Shown here in pieces: positions 9,683 to 17,752 of a DNA stretch of 56,586 nt (position 1 is the first letter of the stretch; every line of letters starts with the position of its first letter). The notes under the pieces were generated by a model. That model was not told where the DNA came from. It ran no database searches and was given only the letters and a program-made list of their open reading frames with translations. The translations under genes were made by a program, and so were the position numbers. The DNA comes from Fibrobacterota bacterium (lineage in GTDB: Bacteria; Fibrobacterota; Chitinivibrionia; Chitinivibrionales; Chitinispirillaceae), in NCBI GenBank assembly GCA_023412475.1, contig JAEYNR010000064.1, forward strand, positions 1 through 56,586. Direction: 5' to 3'.

Positions 9683-10876
9683 CTAAAATAGGTCCCTCGC
9701 CATTGCATCTGCAAAAAGCAGTCCTGATGGAGTAACCAGGTATCTGGTATTTTTGCACTTCAGCCATCCGTTATAGACAAACTTTTCGATTTTTTCCATA
9801 TCCACAAGGGTAGCAAATTTTTTACCTGTTTTCTGCTCAAAGACTTCGATATCTATACCATCGGTTCTGCGAAATCCCAAAAACAGCATCTCTCTGGCCA
9901 GGGTATCTGTATCAATAAATTCATTAAAGCTTTTAGGCAGTTTGTTTTCTGAAATTCTTTTGAGGTATTCCCCAACATTTGCAATATTAGCCCATCTGTA
10001 GGGATGCAGATAAGAGTGGGCAGCACAGCCTAATCCAATATAACTTCGGTGATCCCAATAGGTTTCGTTGTGAATGCAACGATAATTATCCCTGGCGAAA
10101 TTGGAAATTTCATACTGCTCTAACCCTTTTTGAGTAAGGAAACTTCTTACCACAGAAGTCATCTCATAAACAGTGTCTTCATCGGGAAGGGGAAGAATTC
10201 TATGATGTCGCCCAAAAGGGGAGTTCCCTGCAATAGTCAGCTCATAAGCACTGCAGTGATTTAGATATTCTGAAGTGGTGAGTTTCTGAAGAGTCATTGA
10301 AAGAGAATCAATAGTTTGTCCTGGAAGACCATAGATCAGGTCAATGCCTACAGATCGAAAATTATTCAGGTAATGCTGATGAAGCACATTGAGAGCAGTT
10401 TGAGAATCATGTGCTCTTCCTGCAGCTTTCAATTCTCTGTCGCAAAGCGATTGTACTCCGAATGTGATCCGGTTTACACCCAACTCTATAAGGAGAGAGG
10501 CCAGTTCTTCACTAAAAGAATCGGGATTGCACTCTACAGAAAATTCAATCAGACCATCCCTGTTAAATCGGGAAAGCAGGGATTCACCTATTTTCTTCCA
10601 TTGCTTTAAGGAAAGCAGCGATGGAGTTCCACCACCAAAATAGATAGTCACAATTTGAGGTTCGGAGAGTTGTTTTTCTCTGCAAACAAGATCCCATTCT
10701 ATAGCAAGTGCATCGATGTAAAGATCTGCCACAGAACTGTCATACTTTGTAGAGTAAAAATCACAGTACCTGCATTTTGAGACACAAAAGGGAATATGGA
10801 TGTAAATTGATAACTGTGAGCAGGATCTCATACAATCATTCGGGCATTTTGAGCACGTGTTAAAGAAGAGGCCCAC
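9683..10876 (-). CDS. hemW: Radical SAM heme chaperone HemW (coproporphyrinogen III oxidase-like)
   Basis: The core begins SIYIHIPFC and carries the radical-SAM cluster motif CVSKCRYCDF, the FGGGTPSLL SAM-binding motif, VECNPDS, GVQSL and the HNETYWDHRSYIGLGCAAHS stretch, all typical of HemW rather than true HemN. HemW-type proteins bind heme and help insert it into target proteins; older annotations call them oxygen-independent coproporphyrinogen oxidases. The longest frame starts at GTG 10876; an ATG at 10831 would give a protein of about the usual length. Neither has a convincing ribosome-binding site. The longer form adds an unusual Cys-rich N-terminus (Cys at 8, 11, 15 and 19) upstream of the normal first strand. 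Upstream and downstream gaps suggest a monocistronic gene. Confidence 0.85.
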   Translation of the reverse strand: MGLFFNTCSKCPNDCMRSCSQLSIYIHIPFCVSKCRYCDFYSTKYDSSVADLYIDALAIEWDLVCREKQLSEPQIVTIYFGGGTPSLLSLKQWKKIGESLLSRFNRDGLIEFSVECNPDSFSEELASLLIELGVNRITFGVQSLCDRELKAAGRAHDSQTALNVLHQHYLNNFRSVGIDLIYGLPGQTIDSLSMTLQKLTTSEYLNHCSAYELTIAGNSPFGRHHRILPLPDEDTVYEMTSVVRSFLTQKGLEQYEISNFARDNYRCIHNETYWDHRSYIGLGCAAHSYLHPYRWANIANVGEYLKRISENKLPKSFNEFIDTDTLAREMLFLGFRRTDGIDIEVFEQKTGKKFATLVDMEKIEKFVYNGWLKCKNTRYLVTPSGLLFADAMARDLF

Positions 10877-11193
10877 TTAAAACTTGAGGCCGGTATATTT
10901 CGCTGCAACATACAATACGGATCAGATCATCAGATATTATTCAGCAATTTATTATTACTCAGTACTTGTTAATGGAACAAATAGCCAAAATTTGCAAGAG
11001 CATCAAAAAAATACCAGATAAGTGAATATTGAGAATGAACTGCTGAATAGTTTTTTACCCGTTGAATTCTAACTCCAGAGACAATAGGTTAACAACTTGA
11101 GAAATCATCTCTGGGGAATGGCATGGTAGCTGAGTAATTCCAACCCTACTCAGCACCAAACCCGCAGATGGCCCAAAAAAGGCAAAGTGCCTT
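10877..11193. other. Intergenic region upstream of hemW
   Basis: About 317 bases between two minus-strand genes. It holds the second CCAGAG inverted repeat and, at its low-coordinate side of the next gene, a terminator. No coding frame is supported. Confidence 0.5.
11075..11114. repeat. Inverted repeat CCAGAGA / TCTCTGG
   Basis: Seven-base perfect arms at 11075-11081 and 11108-11114. The spacer contains AGGTTAA and the right arm runs on into GG, as in the longer element at 1273-1318, which suggests two copies of one small palindromic element. Confidence 0.4.
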
Positions 11194-11196
11194 TTA
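11177..11196 (-). terminator. Rho-independent terminator at the end of the beta-helix gene
   Basis: On the minus strand AAAAGGCA and TGCCTTTT form an 8-bp stem around a 3-base CTT loop, followed directly by further T residues. The stem overlaps the stop codon of the lipoprotein gene (11194-11196). Confidence 0.7.
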
Positions 11197-12999
11197 AGGA
11201 ACTATGTAAATGGAGTCCAAGCCATTATCGCTATAAGAATTATTTGAAATAGAAGCCGACTCAGCATTCTTACTGCGAATTAAACCGTAATTCTTATTGT
11301 CAGCAAAGGTGCATTTTTCAATTTTTGCGGCTCCGTCTACATAACCTCCGCTTGTTGCATTTTCAATCTGGCAATATCTTAATTCTGTTTCGGGTTCGGA
11401 GAGATTCTGGATCATAATCCCTGCACCATTTGAACTGTCTTGCCCCCAGTATTCATCACGGTTAAAGGACCTGAATATGATCGGTGAATCACTTGAACCC
11501 TTGGCGATAATTGTCCCAGGTAAAGAATTCCCTACCCGAATATAGGAATCCTTCAAGAATTCAAAAATTGTGCCTGGTTTAATATTAATCCTGACTCCCT
11601 CTTTGCCTCCGATGTCTATAAAGCCATCTACAATATAGGGCGCATCATGCTTTTTCCAGGTGCCATTATTCCAAACATCAAACCCTGTCACCAGTATTCC
11701 ACCTTTTCCATTATCAGCAACACTACCAGTACCGGAAAGATTCATAAGCTGATCTGCAGTAATACTGATTCCATATCCCTTGTTTCCCACAATAGTATTA
11801 TTCAGAAATGAGGATGAATCAACAATCCCACCACCATCTTTGAAAGTCACACCATTTTCTTCACAATTTTTAATCAGACAATTTAAAACAGTAATCCTTC
11901 CCATAAGCCAGACGAAAATACCTGTAGTTGCGTTTTGTATTGAACAGTATTCAAATCTTGCGCCGGCTGGTGTCTCCGGACCTATCCAAATACCACTTAT
12001 ACTGTCTCCCCATACGCTACCTTGTGACTTGTTGATAAAGTATATCGAATCCGATTCAGTTCCTTTAGCAATTAACTCTCCAGAGCCAAAGCGGAAGTCA
12101 CCGACTTTAATACAGGCATCTTTTTCAAATTTGCATACGACTCCGGGCATGATTGTTACCTTACTGATTTTTCCAGCAGATGATCCAATCATGGTCGTTC
12201 CACTAAAAATGTAGGGCAGATCCATTTTTTTCCAGACAGCATTTGAATCTTCAACAGTAGTTCCCAACACCTTGATTCCACTGCTTTCTTCAGATGCTGA
12301 AAAGGAGATACTGCCGGAAAGGTTTAATAATTTTTTTGCAGGTAAAGTGAGAGGATATCCACCGCAGTCGGAGATTTTATTTTTTGCAAAATCAAGTGAA
12401 TCGGAAGGACCAGCTGTGCTGTCGAAATAGATACCATCACCCTCACATGAAGAGATCTGGCAATTGGTTATGGTTGGAGATCCGGTTTTAACAAAAATAC
12501 CGGCAGTTGCCTTTTTAATCGAACAATAGTTCAGCTTAATATCTTCGGCAGAATCACCCAGAACAATCCCCCCTTTTGCGGGTTTTCCCCATACCTTTGC
12601 ACCACTATCTGCTTCAAATGAGATGGGGGCAGAAGAAGATCCATTGGCTATTAGCTTTCCATGCGAATCTTTACCGACCTCAATATAAGACTTTTTATTT
12701 AATCTAACAGTAACCCCTTCTTCAATGGTAAGGACACCACCGTTACGGATTTTTATTACCGCTTCCGGATCGACGATGACAACCGTTTTTTCTCCCCAGG
12801 TCACCTCAGCTTCGATGTAACAATCGGAAACTACCTGGTAAACCGTATCTTTCCCGGACCATATCTGGTCTTCTGAAATTGTTCCCTCTTTATCCATTAC
12901 TTCGGGTGGAGTAACAACAGGGTTGTTTACATTGTTATTTTCTGAACAGCTTAAAACCAGGATTGCAGCAAACAGTATAGCATTAAAATACTTGTTCAT
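11194..12999 (-). CDS. Lipoprotein with triplicated right-handed beta-helix repeats
   Basis: The 601-residue product has a lipoprotein signal peptide ending in VLSC (lipid-anchored Cys18), then a Ser/Asn/Pro-rich linker. Three tandem modules of roughly 150-170 residues follow. Each has a W-K or W-GK start, an I-x-VG(K/D/N) turn, a GxLIA(K/N)G(S/T) segment, a polar YCSI(K/Q)xAT(A/T)GIFV motif and an N-C-x-I-x-x-C-E-x-x-G strand. This pattern is that of a pectate-lyase-like, right-handed parallel beta-helix (Pbh1/NosD-type repeats). No catalytic residues of a lyase can be assigned, so a polysaccharide-binding or surface structural role is as likely as an enzyme. It is on the same strand as the secreted-enzyme run above it but is bounded by its own terminator. 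Confidence 0.75.
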   Translation of the reverse strand: MNKYFNAILFAAILVLSCSENNNVNNPVVTPPEVMDKEGTISEDQIWSGKDTVYQVVSDCYIEAEVTWGEKTVVIVDPEAVIKIRNGGVLTIEEGVTVRLNKKSYIEVGKDSHGKLIANGSSSAPISFEADSGAKVWGKPAKGGIVLGDSAEDIKLNYCSIKKATAGIFVKTGSPTITNCQISSCEGDGIYFDSTAGPSDSLDFAKNKISDCGGYPLTLPAKKLLNLSGSISFSASEESSGIKVLGTTVEDSNAVWKKMDLPYIFSGTTMIGSSAGKISKVTIMPGVVCKFEKDACIKVGDFRFGSGELIAKGTESDSIYFINKSQGSVWGDSISGIWIGPETPAGARFEYCSIQNATTGIFVWLMGRITVLNCLIKNCEENGVTFKDGGGIVDSSSFLNNTIVGNKGYGISITADQLMNLSGTGSVADNGKGGILVTGFDVWNNGTWKKHDAPYIVDGFIDIGGKEGVRINIKPGTIFEFLKDSYIRVGNSLPGTIIAKGSSDSPIIFRSFNRDEYWGQDSSNGAGIMIQNLSEPETELRYCQIENATSGGYVDGAAKIEKCTFADNKNYGLIRSKNAESASISNNSYSDNGLDSIYIVP

Positions 13000-13114
13000 C
13001 GTAACATTACCACTTCTAAGAAAAATGATTAATCTATAATGTCAAATATACCGTTTTTATGAAAGTAAAACAAATAATTCCTTAATCGGACGATTCACGC
13101 TAAACAAAGTGGTA

Positions 13115-13138
13115 TAAAACGGTGCTTTCGCACCGTAT
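13115..13138 (-). terminator. Rho-independent terminator after the DUF3237 gene
   Basis: On the minus strand ACGGTGC-GAAA-GCACCGT forms a 7-bp, GNRA-looped hairpin (13119-13136), followed by TTTAT. It is 48 bases beyond the stop codon at 13184. Confidence 0.65.
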
Positions 13139-13183
13139 AACATGCGTTTAAAGAAGGACACTGAAAATCGTCGGCACCAGGTA

Positions 13184-14782
13184 TTATTCAGCTTCATAGA
13201 AAGTTATAGATACCCCACCTGCACCCATGCCTGGAGAGGAACTGAGATACTTGTTTTCATTCAAAAATGAATAGGGTCCATCAGTTTTTGTCTCAAAGAC
13301 CGGTATGAGTGCTCCTGAGCCACAATTCCTTACAATAATCAATTCGCCATCATCAGTTTCCAGAGTATACCGTGCATCCAGTCCATTTAGCTGATAGTCT
13401 GCACCACCAGGGAGTATCTTTCCATTAACCTTGCCGCTCATTGTACCACCGGTGATAGGAATGATATTACGTGAGCCGCGTTTACTGTTTCCTATGGAAA
13501 TTGAATTACCCAGCGCAACGTTTTCTGTGAACACACTCTGCCCTTGACGTCCAGTTATCTTCACACAATCCCAGGTCTGATTTGGAACACCTTCCGGATC
13601 TTTGATCAATGTACTGGATTGGGTCAATTCCACAGCTGATATGTCAAAAACTTTCATTTTAATCGTCTTTGCAGCAGAGTCGATAATACGGGTTGATGCA
13701 AATTTTCCACTGTTAAGCCAGCTATATGAACTATTACTAGGGGCTTCGAAATCCAGGACTACACGAACCGGGATTTCTCTTTGAGGTGACACACCTGCAT
13801 TACGCATTAAAACCGGAGTATTATTATTATCCTCTATACGAAAGATATTAATCTGCTCCACTTCAACCGATCCGTTGGACAGTACAACTTCATAATCTAA
13901 TCCGCCTTTTAGAATCTTTGCGTTTAAGCGCTCACCCTTAATTTCACCTCCATCGATGTCATATTGATAACGCTGACCAAATTTGGTTATCCCCACATCG
14001 TGACATGTGCTGTATTGAAGAGTAATTTCGAAAATCTCATTTCCCAACTCTGGCGGTGGAATACCATCTGGCATGAAACAGGTCCAGGATGGGTCCGGAA
14101 TGATTGTCGTATTACTAAAGTCAACGCCACTTGTGTCTTCCAGAGCTATTTGCAACTGATCCTTTTCATATGAATCTATAGGTGTGTGCGCTGAACGGTA
14201 ATCCGTTTTTTCAACCACTATGGTATCAATTATCGATGATTCATCTTTTATTTTTGCCGTGATTTCTGTTTCATGTAACTCACCAGAAACTTTTTTCAGG
14301 TATCCATCTGGTGCAACAAAACTCTCACCCGATATTAGAACACGAGCTGTATGTCGTTTCTGCGGAGTGTCAAACACATAAAAGTAAACACCCGGTGATA
14401 ATCGTGGAGGTATTATCTGCCAGTATCCCCTTTCCAGTGTACCTGAAAAAAGAGTCTTTTGATGCCTGCCGGAAAGATCGAGTATTCGTACAAGGGCAGG
14501 CCCTTTTTCTTTTTGGCTGAAAAAAAGGGCTTTGGCTTCCTTTGCCCTATTCTTGCTGATGAAACCATTTCTATTTTGACTGATAGAGGTACCTGAAATA
14601 TTGAATTTGCCCTCAGAATCAGTTACCGTGGTCAGCTTCAAAATAGATAACCCGACACTGGCACCACCTATAGGTTTGTTTGTACGGTTATCCACTACTG
14701 TTCCAGAAATGCTGATCTTATCTTGCGACAACAATACTGTGACTAACATGAGAAGAAGAATCAAACTTTTTACTTTCACCAT
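13184..14782 (-). CDS. Secreted protein with nested N-terminal module and tandem DUF3237 domains
   Basis: Of 532 residues, 1-19 are a signal peptide; a GGAGG site sits just upstream of the ATG. Residues about 22-65 start a carboxypeptidase-regulatory-like beta-sandwich (ISGTVVD, GASV, DSEGKF). It is interrupted at about 85-155 by a Por-like sandwich (VRILDLSGRHQ, LSPGVYFYVF) and seems to resume with DGYLKK and SYEKDQLQIAL. The rest consists of two DUF3237-like domains: the first around 235-375 (GEIKGERLNAKILKGGLDYE) and the second about 415-530 (GGTMSGKVNGKILPGGADYQ, LDARYTLETDDGELIIVRN). DUF3237 is of unknown function, usually a single-domain cytoplasmic protein; a secreted tandem is unusual. 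It neighbours a CE1 esterase with the same N-terminal design, which suggests an extracellular carbohydrate-related role. Confidence 0.75.
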   Translation of the reverse strand: MVKVKSLILLLMLVTVLLSQDKISISGTVVDNRTNKPIGGASVGLSILKLTTVTDSEGKFNISGTSISQNRNGFISKNRAKEAKALFFSQKEKGPALVRILDLSGRHQKTLFSGTLERGYWQIIPPRLSPGVYFYVFDTPQKRHTARVLISGESFVAPDGYLKKVSGELHETEITAKIKDESSIIDTIVVEKTDYRSAHTPIDSYEKDQLQIALEDTSGVDFSNTTIIPDPSWTCFMPDGIPPPELGNEIFEITLQYSTCHDVGITKFGQRYQYDIDGGEIKGERLNAKILKGGLDYEVVLSNGSVEVEQINIFRIEDNNNTPVLMRNAGVSPQREIPVRVVLDFEAPSNSSYSWLNSGKFASTRIIDSAAKTIKMKVFDISAVELTQSSTLIKDPEGVPNQTWDCVKITGRQGQSVFTENVALGNSISIGNSKRGSRNIIPITGGTMSGKVNGKILPGGADYQLNGLDARYTLETDDGELIIVRNCGSGALIPVFETKTDGPYSFLNENKYLSSSPGMGAGGVSITFYEAE

Positions 14783-15239
14783 AAACCTCCACCTCTGTTT
14801 TGTTTTCTGGTGTCTTTCAGGTAACTATCCTTTTGCCCAAAATTCGAGCCATCGGCAGCTAATTTATTTATTGTTATTAAAATATATCGAGGCAGACCGA
14901 CTGTCTTCAGTAGGTCGCAAAAAATTAGTGTTTTCTAACTGGCACTTTCCAGCCCGTAAAACAAACAGGTAATGTTGCCACCGATGAAACCGGGGAGTCG
15001 TCTCAGGTATACATTTGGCAAGGAAAGTTCGTGCAACCCACACCTGTAAATGTATGCTGAAGACTTTTGCTACTCCTTTGCGGTTCATCGATGGCTGTTC
15101 TTTGTATTTAATTTTAAATACGAACATTGGAAAAAAACAGCTTTGCCTTGTGGGCAAAGCTGCTCTCCTTTTCTCTCGAAAAGGATTTACGCACGGGGGT
15201 GCGATTTATGGTTAAGTTAAGGAACTCTTATTTGTCATT
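14783..15239. other. Intergenic region between DUF3237 and CE1 genes
   Basis: This holds the strong terminator of the CE1 gene near 15131-15162 and, between about 14800 and 15100, presumably the promoter of the DUF3237 gene. I see no supported coding frame. Confidence 0.5.
15131..15162 (-). terminator. Rho-independent terminator of the esterase operon
   Basis: Minus-strand CAGCTTTGCC and GGCAAAGCTG make a perfect 10-bp stem around a 5-base loop, followed by seven T residues. This is a textbook terminator, 77 bases past the stop codon of the CE1 esterase. Confidence 0.9.
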
Positions 15240-16616
15240 TCAAAATTGACTGAAAAAATTCCATGTTGCTTGCTGTGCCCAATTCTGGGGAGCATGCCCT
15301 CCATTAAATTCACAATAGATGACCGGATATCCTTCATTACATCCTTTGTATGCTACACAAGGACTGGGCTCAACAGCAACAGTCTCATTGCTGCAACCGT
15401 TCTTTGCTATGAAATGTTTAAGAGCAGTCTTTCCACTGCTTAACGAAACGACATTATCAGTTGTTCCATGTGCCATCCATACCGCTATGGGATCTTTATT
15501 ATCGGTAGAATCACATCCGCTAATGAACGATCCTGACATGGGGGCGATTGCTCTAAACACATTAGCCATATTACATCCTATTGCGTAAGACATCATACCG
15601 CCAAAGCTGAAACCAGTAGAAAAGATTCGTTTCTGGTCGATGCAGAGGTTAGCATTGAAGTGTTCAATCAAGGCTTTCATAAATTTAATATCTCTGCCTC
15701 CGGTGTTGAACCATCCGCGAGCCTGGCCATTTTCTTCCGTACCGTTGGGGGAGACAAATATTGCTGATCCGTTTGCCAAACTCTCCAGACCGTAATATCC
15801 TCTGGCAATCTGATCCATATCTCCACCCCAGGCATGAATACAGAATATGAGCTTGTACTGTTTGTTTGGATCATAGTTATCAGGTACTTTTAGTATATAA
15901 TCACGTTTTAAGCCATCAACGTCAATACTTTTCTTACCACTTGTGAGGAAATCGCTTTTTCCGCATCCTTCACAGAGCACTTCGCCTATAGTATCAAGAG
16001 AAATATCGACAGTTGTATCATAGGAGGAGATAGTAACCGCTTTCTCCTTGTAACCATCAGCACTTACTTTAATTGAATCCAGATCAGATGCGATTTTAGC
16101 CAGAGTTCTACCAGCGGACTTGCTATGATGCATTGAATGAGTCAATGCGTACTTCCCTTTCTGCAGCGGCAGGTAACGGAATGTAGCCACAGATTGTCCA
16201 ATGGATGCCTTGATTACCATCATGTTAACAGACTGAAAATAATCCTCAATGTTTAACCGATGGATACCAGGAGTATTTTGAAAAGATACTTTTTTAAGCA
16301 AGCTTCCATTCAGATCGAAAAATTCAATATTTGCTGTGGAGTTGTTGGTAATTCGAAATTCCAACATACCTCTTTTAAAGGTGACTTTATCAGATTGAGG
16401 CACTATTGGTAACAACACAGCTACATCTTCTTTGTTAAATAAATATTTGCCGTCAGAATCGGTAGTGTCTTTCAAATCCTGTTGCACAAGGGTAACAACT
16501 GCATCTTTCACAGGTTTCCCATTCTGATTGGTAACAGTACCCTGTACTTTGATTGTCTGTGCATTCAATGTGACACTGATCAACAACAATAGGCATAAAC
16601 TTATGAACCGATACAT
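15240..16616 (-). CDS. Secreted CE1-type esterase (feruloyl/acetyl esterase or PHB-depolymerase-like)
   Basis: The 458-residue protein has a signal peptide (1-19) and then the nested module seen in two other proteins here: a carboxypeptidase-regulatory-like sandwich (about 22-58), an inserted Por-like sandwich (about 85-150, with IEFFDLNGSLLKK) and the continuing strands of the first domain (about 175-208, SADGYKEK then SYDTTVDISL). The catalytic alpha/beta hydrolase runs from about 220 to 458. It resembles carbohydrate esterase family 1: oxyanion segment IHAWGGD, nucleophile in GFSFGG (Ser337), Asp387 in HGTTDN and His441 in GGHAPQ. Family members remove ferulic or acetyl groups from hemicellulose; exact substrate is uncertain. 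It is probably co-transcribed with the SGNH gene upstream and ends at a strong terminator. Confidence 0.85.
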   Translation of the reverse strand: MYRFISLCLLLLISVTLNAQTIKVQGTVTNQNGKPVKDAVVTLVQQDLKDTTDSDGKYLFNKEDVAVLLPIVPQSDKVTFKRGMLEFRITNNSTANIEFFDLNGSLLKKVSFQNTPGIHRLNIEDYFQSVNMMVIKASIGQSVATFRYLPLQKGKYALTHSMHHSKSAGRTLAKIASDLDSIKVSADGYKEKAVTISSYDTTVDISLDTIGEVLCEGCGKSDFLTSGKKSIDVDGLKRDYILKVPDNYDPNKQYKLIFCIHAWGGDMDQIARGYYGLESLANGSAIFVSPNGTEENGQARGWFNTGGRDIKFMKALIEHFNANLCIDQKRIFSTGFSFGGMMSYAIGCNMANVFRAIAPMSGSFISGCDSTDNKDPIAVWMAHGTTDNVVSLSSGKTALKHFIAKNGCSNETVAVEPSPCVAYKGCNEGYPVIYCEFNGGHAPQNWAQQATWNFFSQF

Positions 16617-16620
16617 ACTT

Positions 16621-16627
16621 CCCCCCC
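16621..16627 (-). promoter_or_regulatory. Seven-G ribosome-binding tract of the CE1 gene
   Basis: The minus strand reads GGGGGGGAAGT directly before the ATG at 16616. A run of seven G stands where the ribosome-binding site should be, so changes in its length could alter translation. The tract is short, so this is only a possibility. Confidence 0.4.
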
Positions 16628-16634
16628 ATTATTT

Positions 16635-16666
16635 ATAGCTGTCTCACTTTTCTGTGAGATAGCTAT
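16635..16666 (-). other. Strong intercistronic hairpin
   Basis: Arms ATAGCTATCTCAC and GTGAGACAGCTAT pair over 13 positions with a single mismatched or wobble position, around a 6-base loop. It starts 10 bases after the stop of the SGNH gene and ends just before the CE1 ribosome-binding tract. There is no U-run, so RNA stabilisation or partial attenuation between the two genes is more likely than full termination. Confidence 0.6.
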
Positions 16667-16675
16667 GTGATAATA

Positions 16676-17668
16676 TTAAGGAACAAACACAGTGGATTGA
16701 CTACTCAGTTTTCCAGCACGAACTTCACAGCAGTAAATTCCTTTGGCAAGTTCTCCGGCCGGCAAGGCGATTGTCTGTTTACCGCTTTTTGCAGCATAGC
16801 TATGAGTGCTGAATACGCTACGGCCCGATACTGTGGTCAGTTGAATTGTAATATTTGACGGTTGATCGATAGAAAGTGAAACCGACAGTTTTCCATTTTT
16901 AATAATCTGTCCCAGAATCTGTAATGGTGCAGTATTGTGGTTATTTACAGCTTTTTTTGGAATAGATGTGGCTCCGGTATCAAAAAATGCCCAATTGTCC
17001 GCCTTCATTGCATCCCAGTATGCCTGGGCAGAAACCGTACCACCTTCGTTTGACATATGAATACCATCACTAGAATATTGCCGTTCTTTTCCCTTCCATA
17101 TTGTATATAAATCTATCCAGGTGCATATTGGGTCAGTACTGGCTTTGACGAGTTTTTCGGCTTCAGGATTGTAAAATGGAATATTGTTTTTCAAATTACC
17201 TTCCCCAAAACCAAAAACATCAGGATAGCTCATATAAACAAATTTTTTTGTGCCATTCTTTTTCATTTCATCCATATATGCTTGTAAGGTTTCGAGTGTA
17301 GTCCTTATTAAAGGACATGAAGGTGAGGGATTACCTCCGCAACTGCCCATCAAGTCTATACCACCACCACTGGTTACCAGATATGTTGGCTTGGGATTAC
17401 AATTTTTGTAAAAACCCAAGATTTGTCCTATGTTGGAACCGGATACGGCAATCATCTTGAAATTTTCATTTGGGCCAAGGACTCCATCGGCTCTGGCCAA
17501 TTTTGAGAGTTCAGAAGAAAAGTTACCCATTGCAAAAAAAGATTCTCCATTAATTACAAGGTCATTGGGATTGATCCTGGGCGCCTGAGCATTTGCCTGA
17601 AAGATAACACCACCGATAAAAATAAACAGTGCTAGAAAACACTTACTAAAAAGATGTTTTGAATGCAT
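16676..17668 (-). CDS. Secreted SGNH-hydrolase-like protein with Por-like tail
   Basis: The 330-residue protein has a signal peptide (1-27, ending ANAQA) and an AAAGGAG site upstream. Residues about 35-225 look like an SGNH/GDSL esterase of divergent type: the first block reads NGESFFAMGN instead of GDS, the third block is SGGGIDLMG instead of GxND, and the last block DGIHMS keeps the Asp-x-x-His pair. The C-terminal 75 residues (SNITIQLTTVSGRS, LAKGIYCCEV) are a Por/type IX secretion-like beta-sandwich. Family members deacetylate polysaccharides, but the altered first and third blocks make activity uncertain. Its position before the CE1 esterase, with a hairpin between them, suggests a two-gene unit. 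Confidence 0.7.
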   Translation of the reverse strand: MHSKHLFSKCFLALFIFIGGVIFQANAQAPRINPNDLVINGESFFAMGNFSSELSKLARADGVLGPNENFKMIAVSGSNIGQILGFYKNCNPKPTYLVTSGGGIDLMGSCGGNPSPSCPLIRTTLETLQAYMDEMKKNGTKKFVYMSYPDVFGFGEGNLKNNIPFYNPEAEKLVKASTDPICTWIDLYTIWKGKERQYSSDGIHMSNEGGTVSAQAYWDAMKADNWAFFDTGATSIPKKAVNNHNTAPLQILGQIIKNGKLSVSLSIDQPSNITIQLTTVSGRSVFSTHSYAAKSGKQTIALPAGELAKGIYCCEVRAGKLSSQSTVFVP

Positions 17669-17713
17669 AATTGACTCCTTTAGTGAAAATAAGTACTAAC
17701 ATTAAAACTTGAT

Positions 17714-17746
17714 AAAAGGAACTGTCTCGGCCGAAGACGTCCTTTT
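17714..17746 (-). terminator. Possible terminator after the DUF2341 lipoprotein gene
   Basis: AAAAGGA and TCCTTTT arms enclose a second small palindrome (GTCTTCGGCCGAGAC on the minus strand). It lies 7 bases beyond the stop of the lipoprotein gene and is followed on the minus strand by TTTTATC. The stem is interrupted, so strength is uncertain. Confidence 0.45.
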
Positions 17747-17752
17747 CAATTA

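Noticed and set aside
14864..15157. Minus-strand frame encoding 97 residues between DUF3237 and CE1 genes
   Set aside because: It overlaps a clear terminator and has no family features; it looks like chance.
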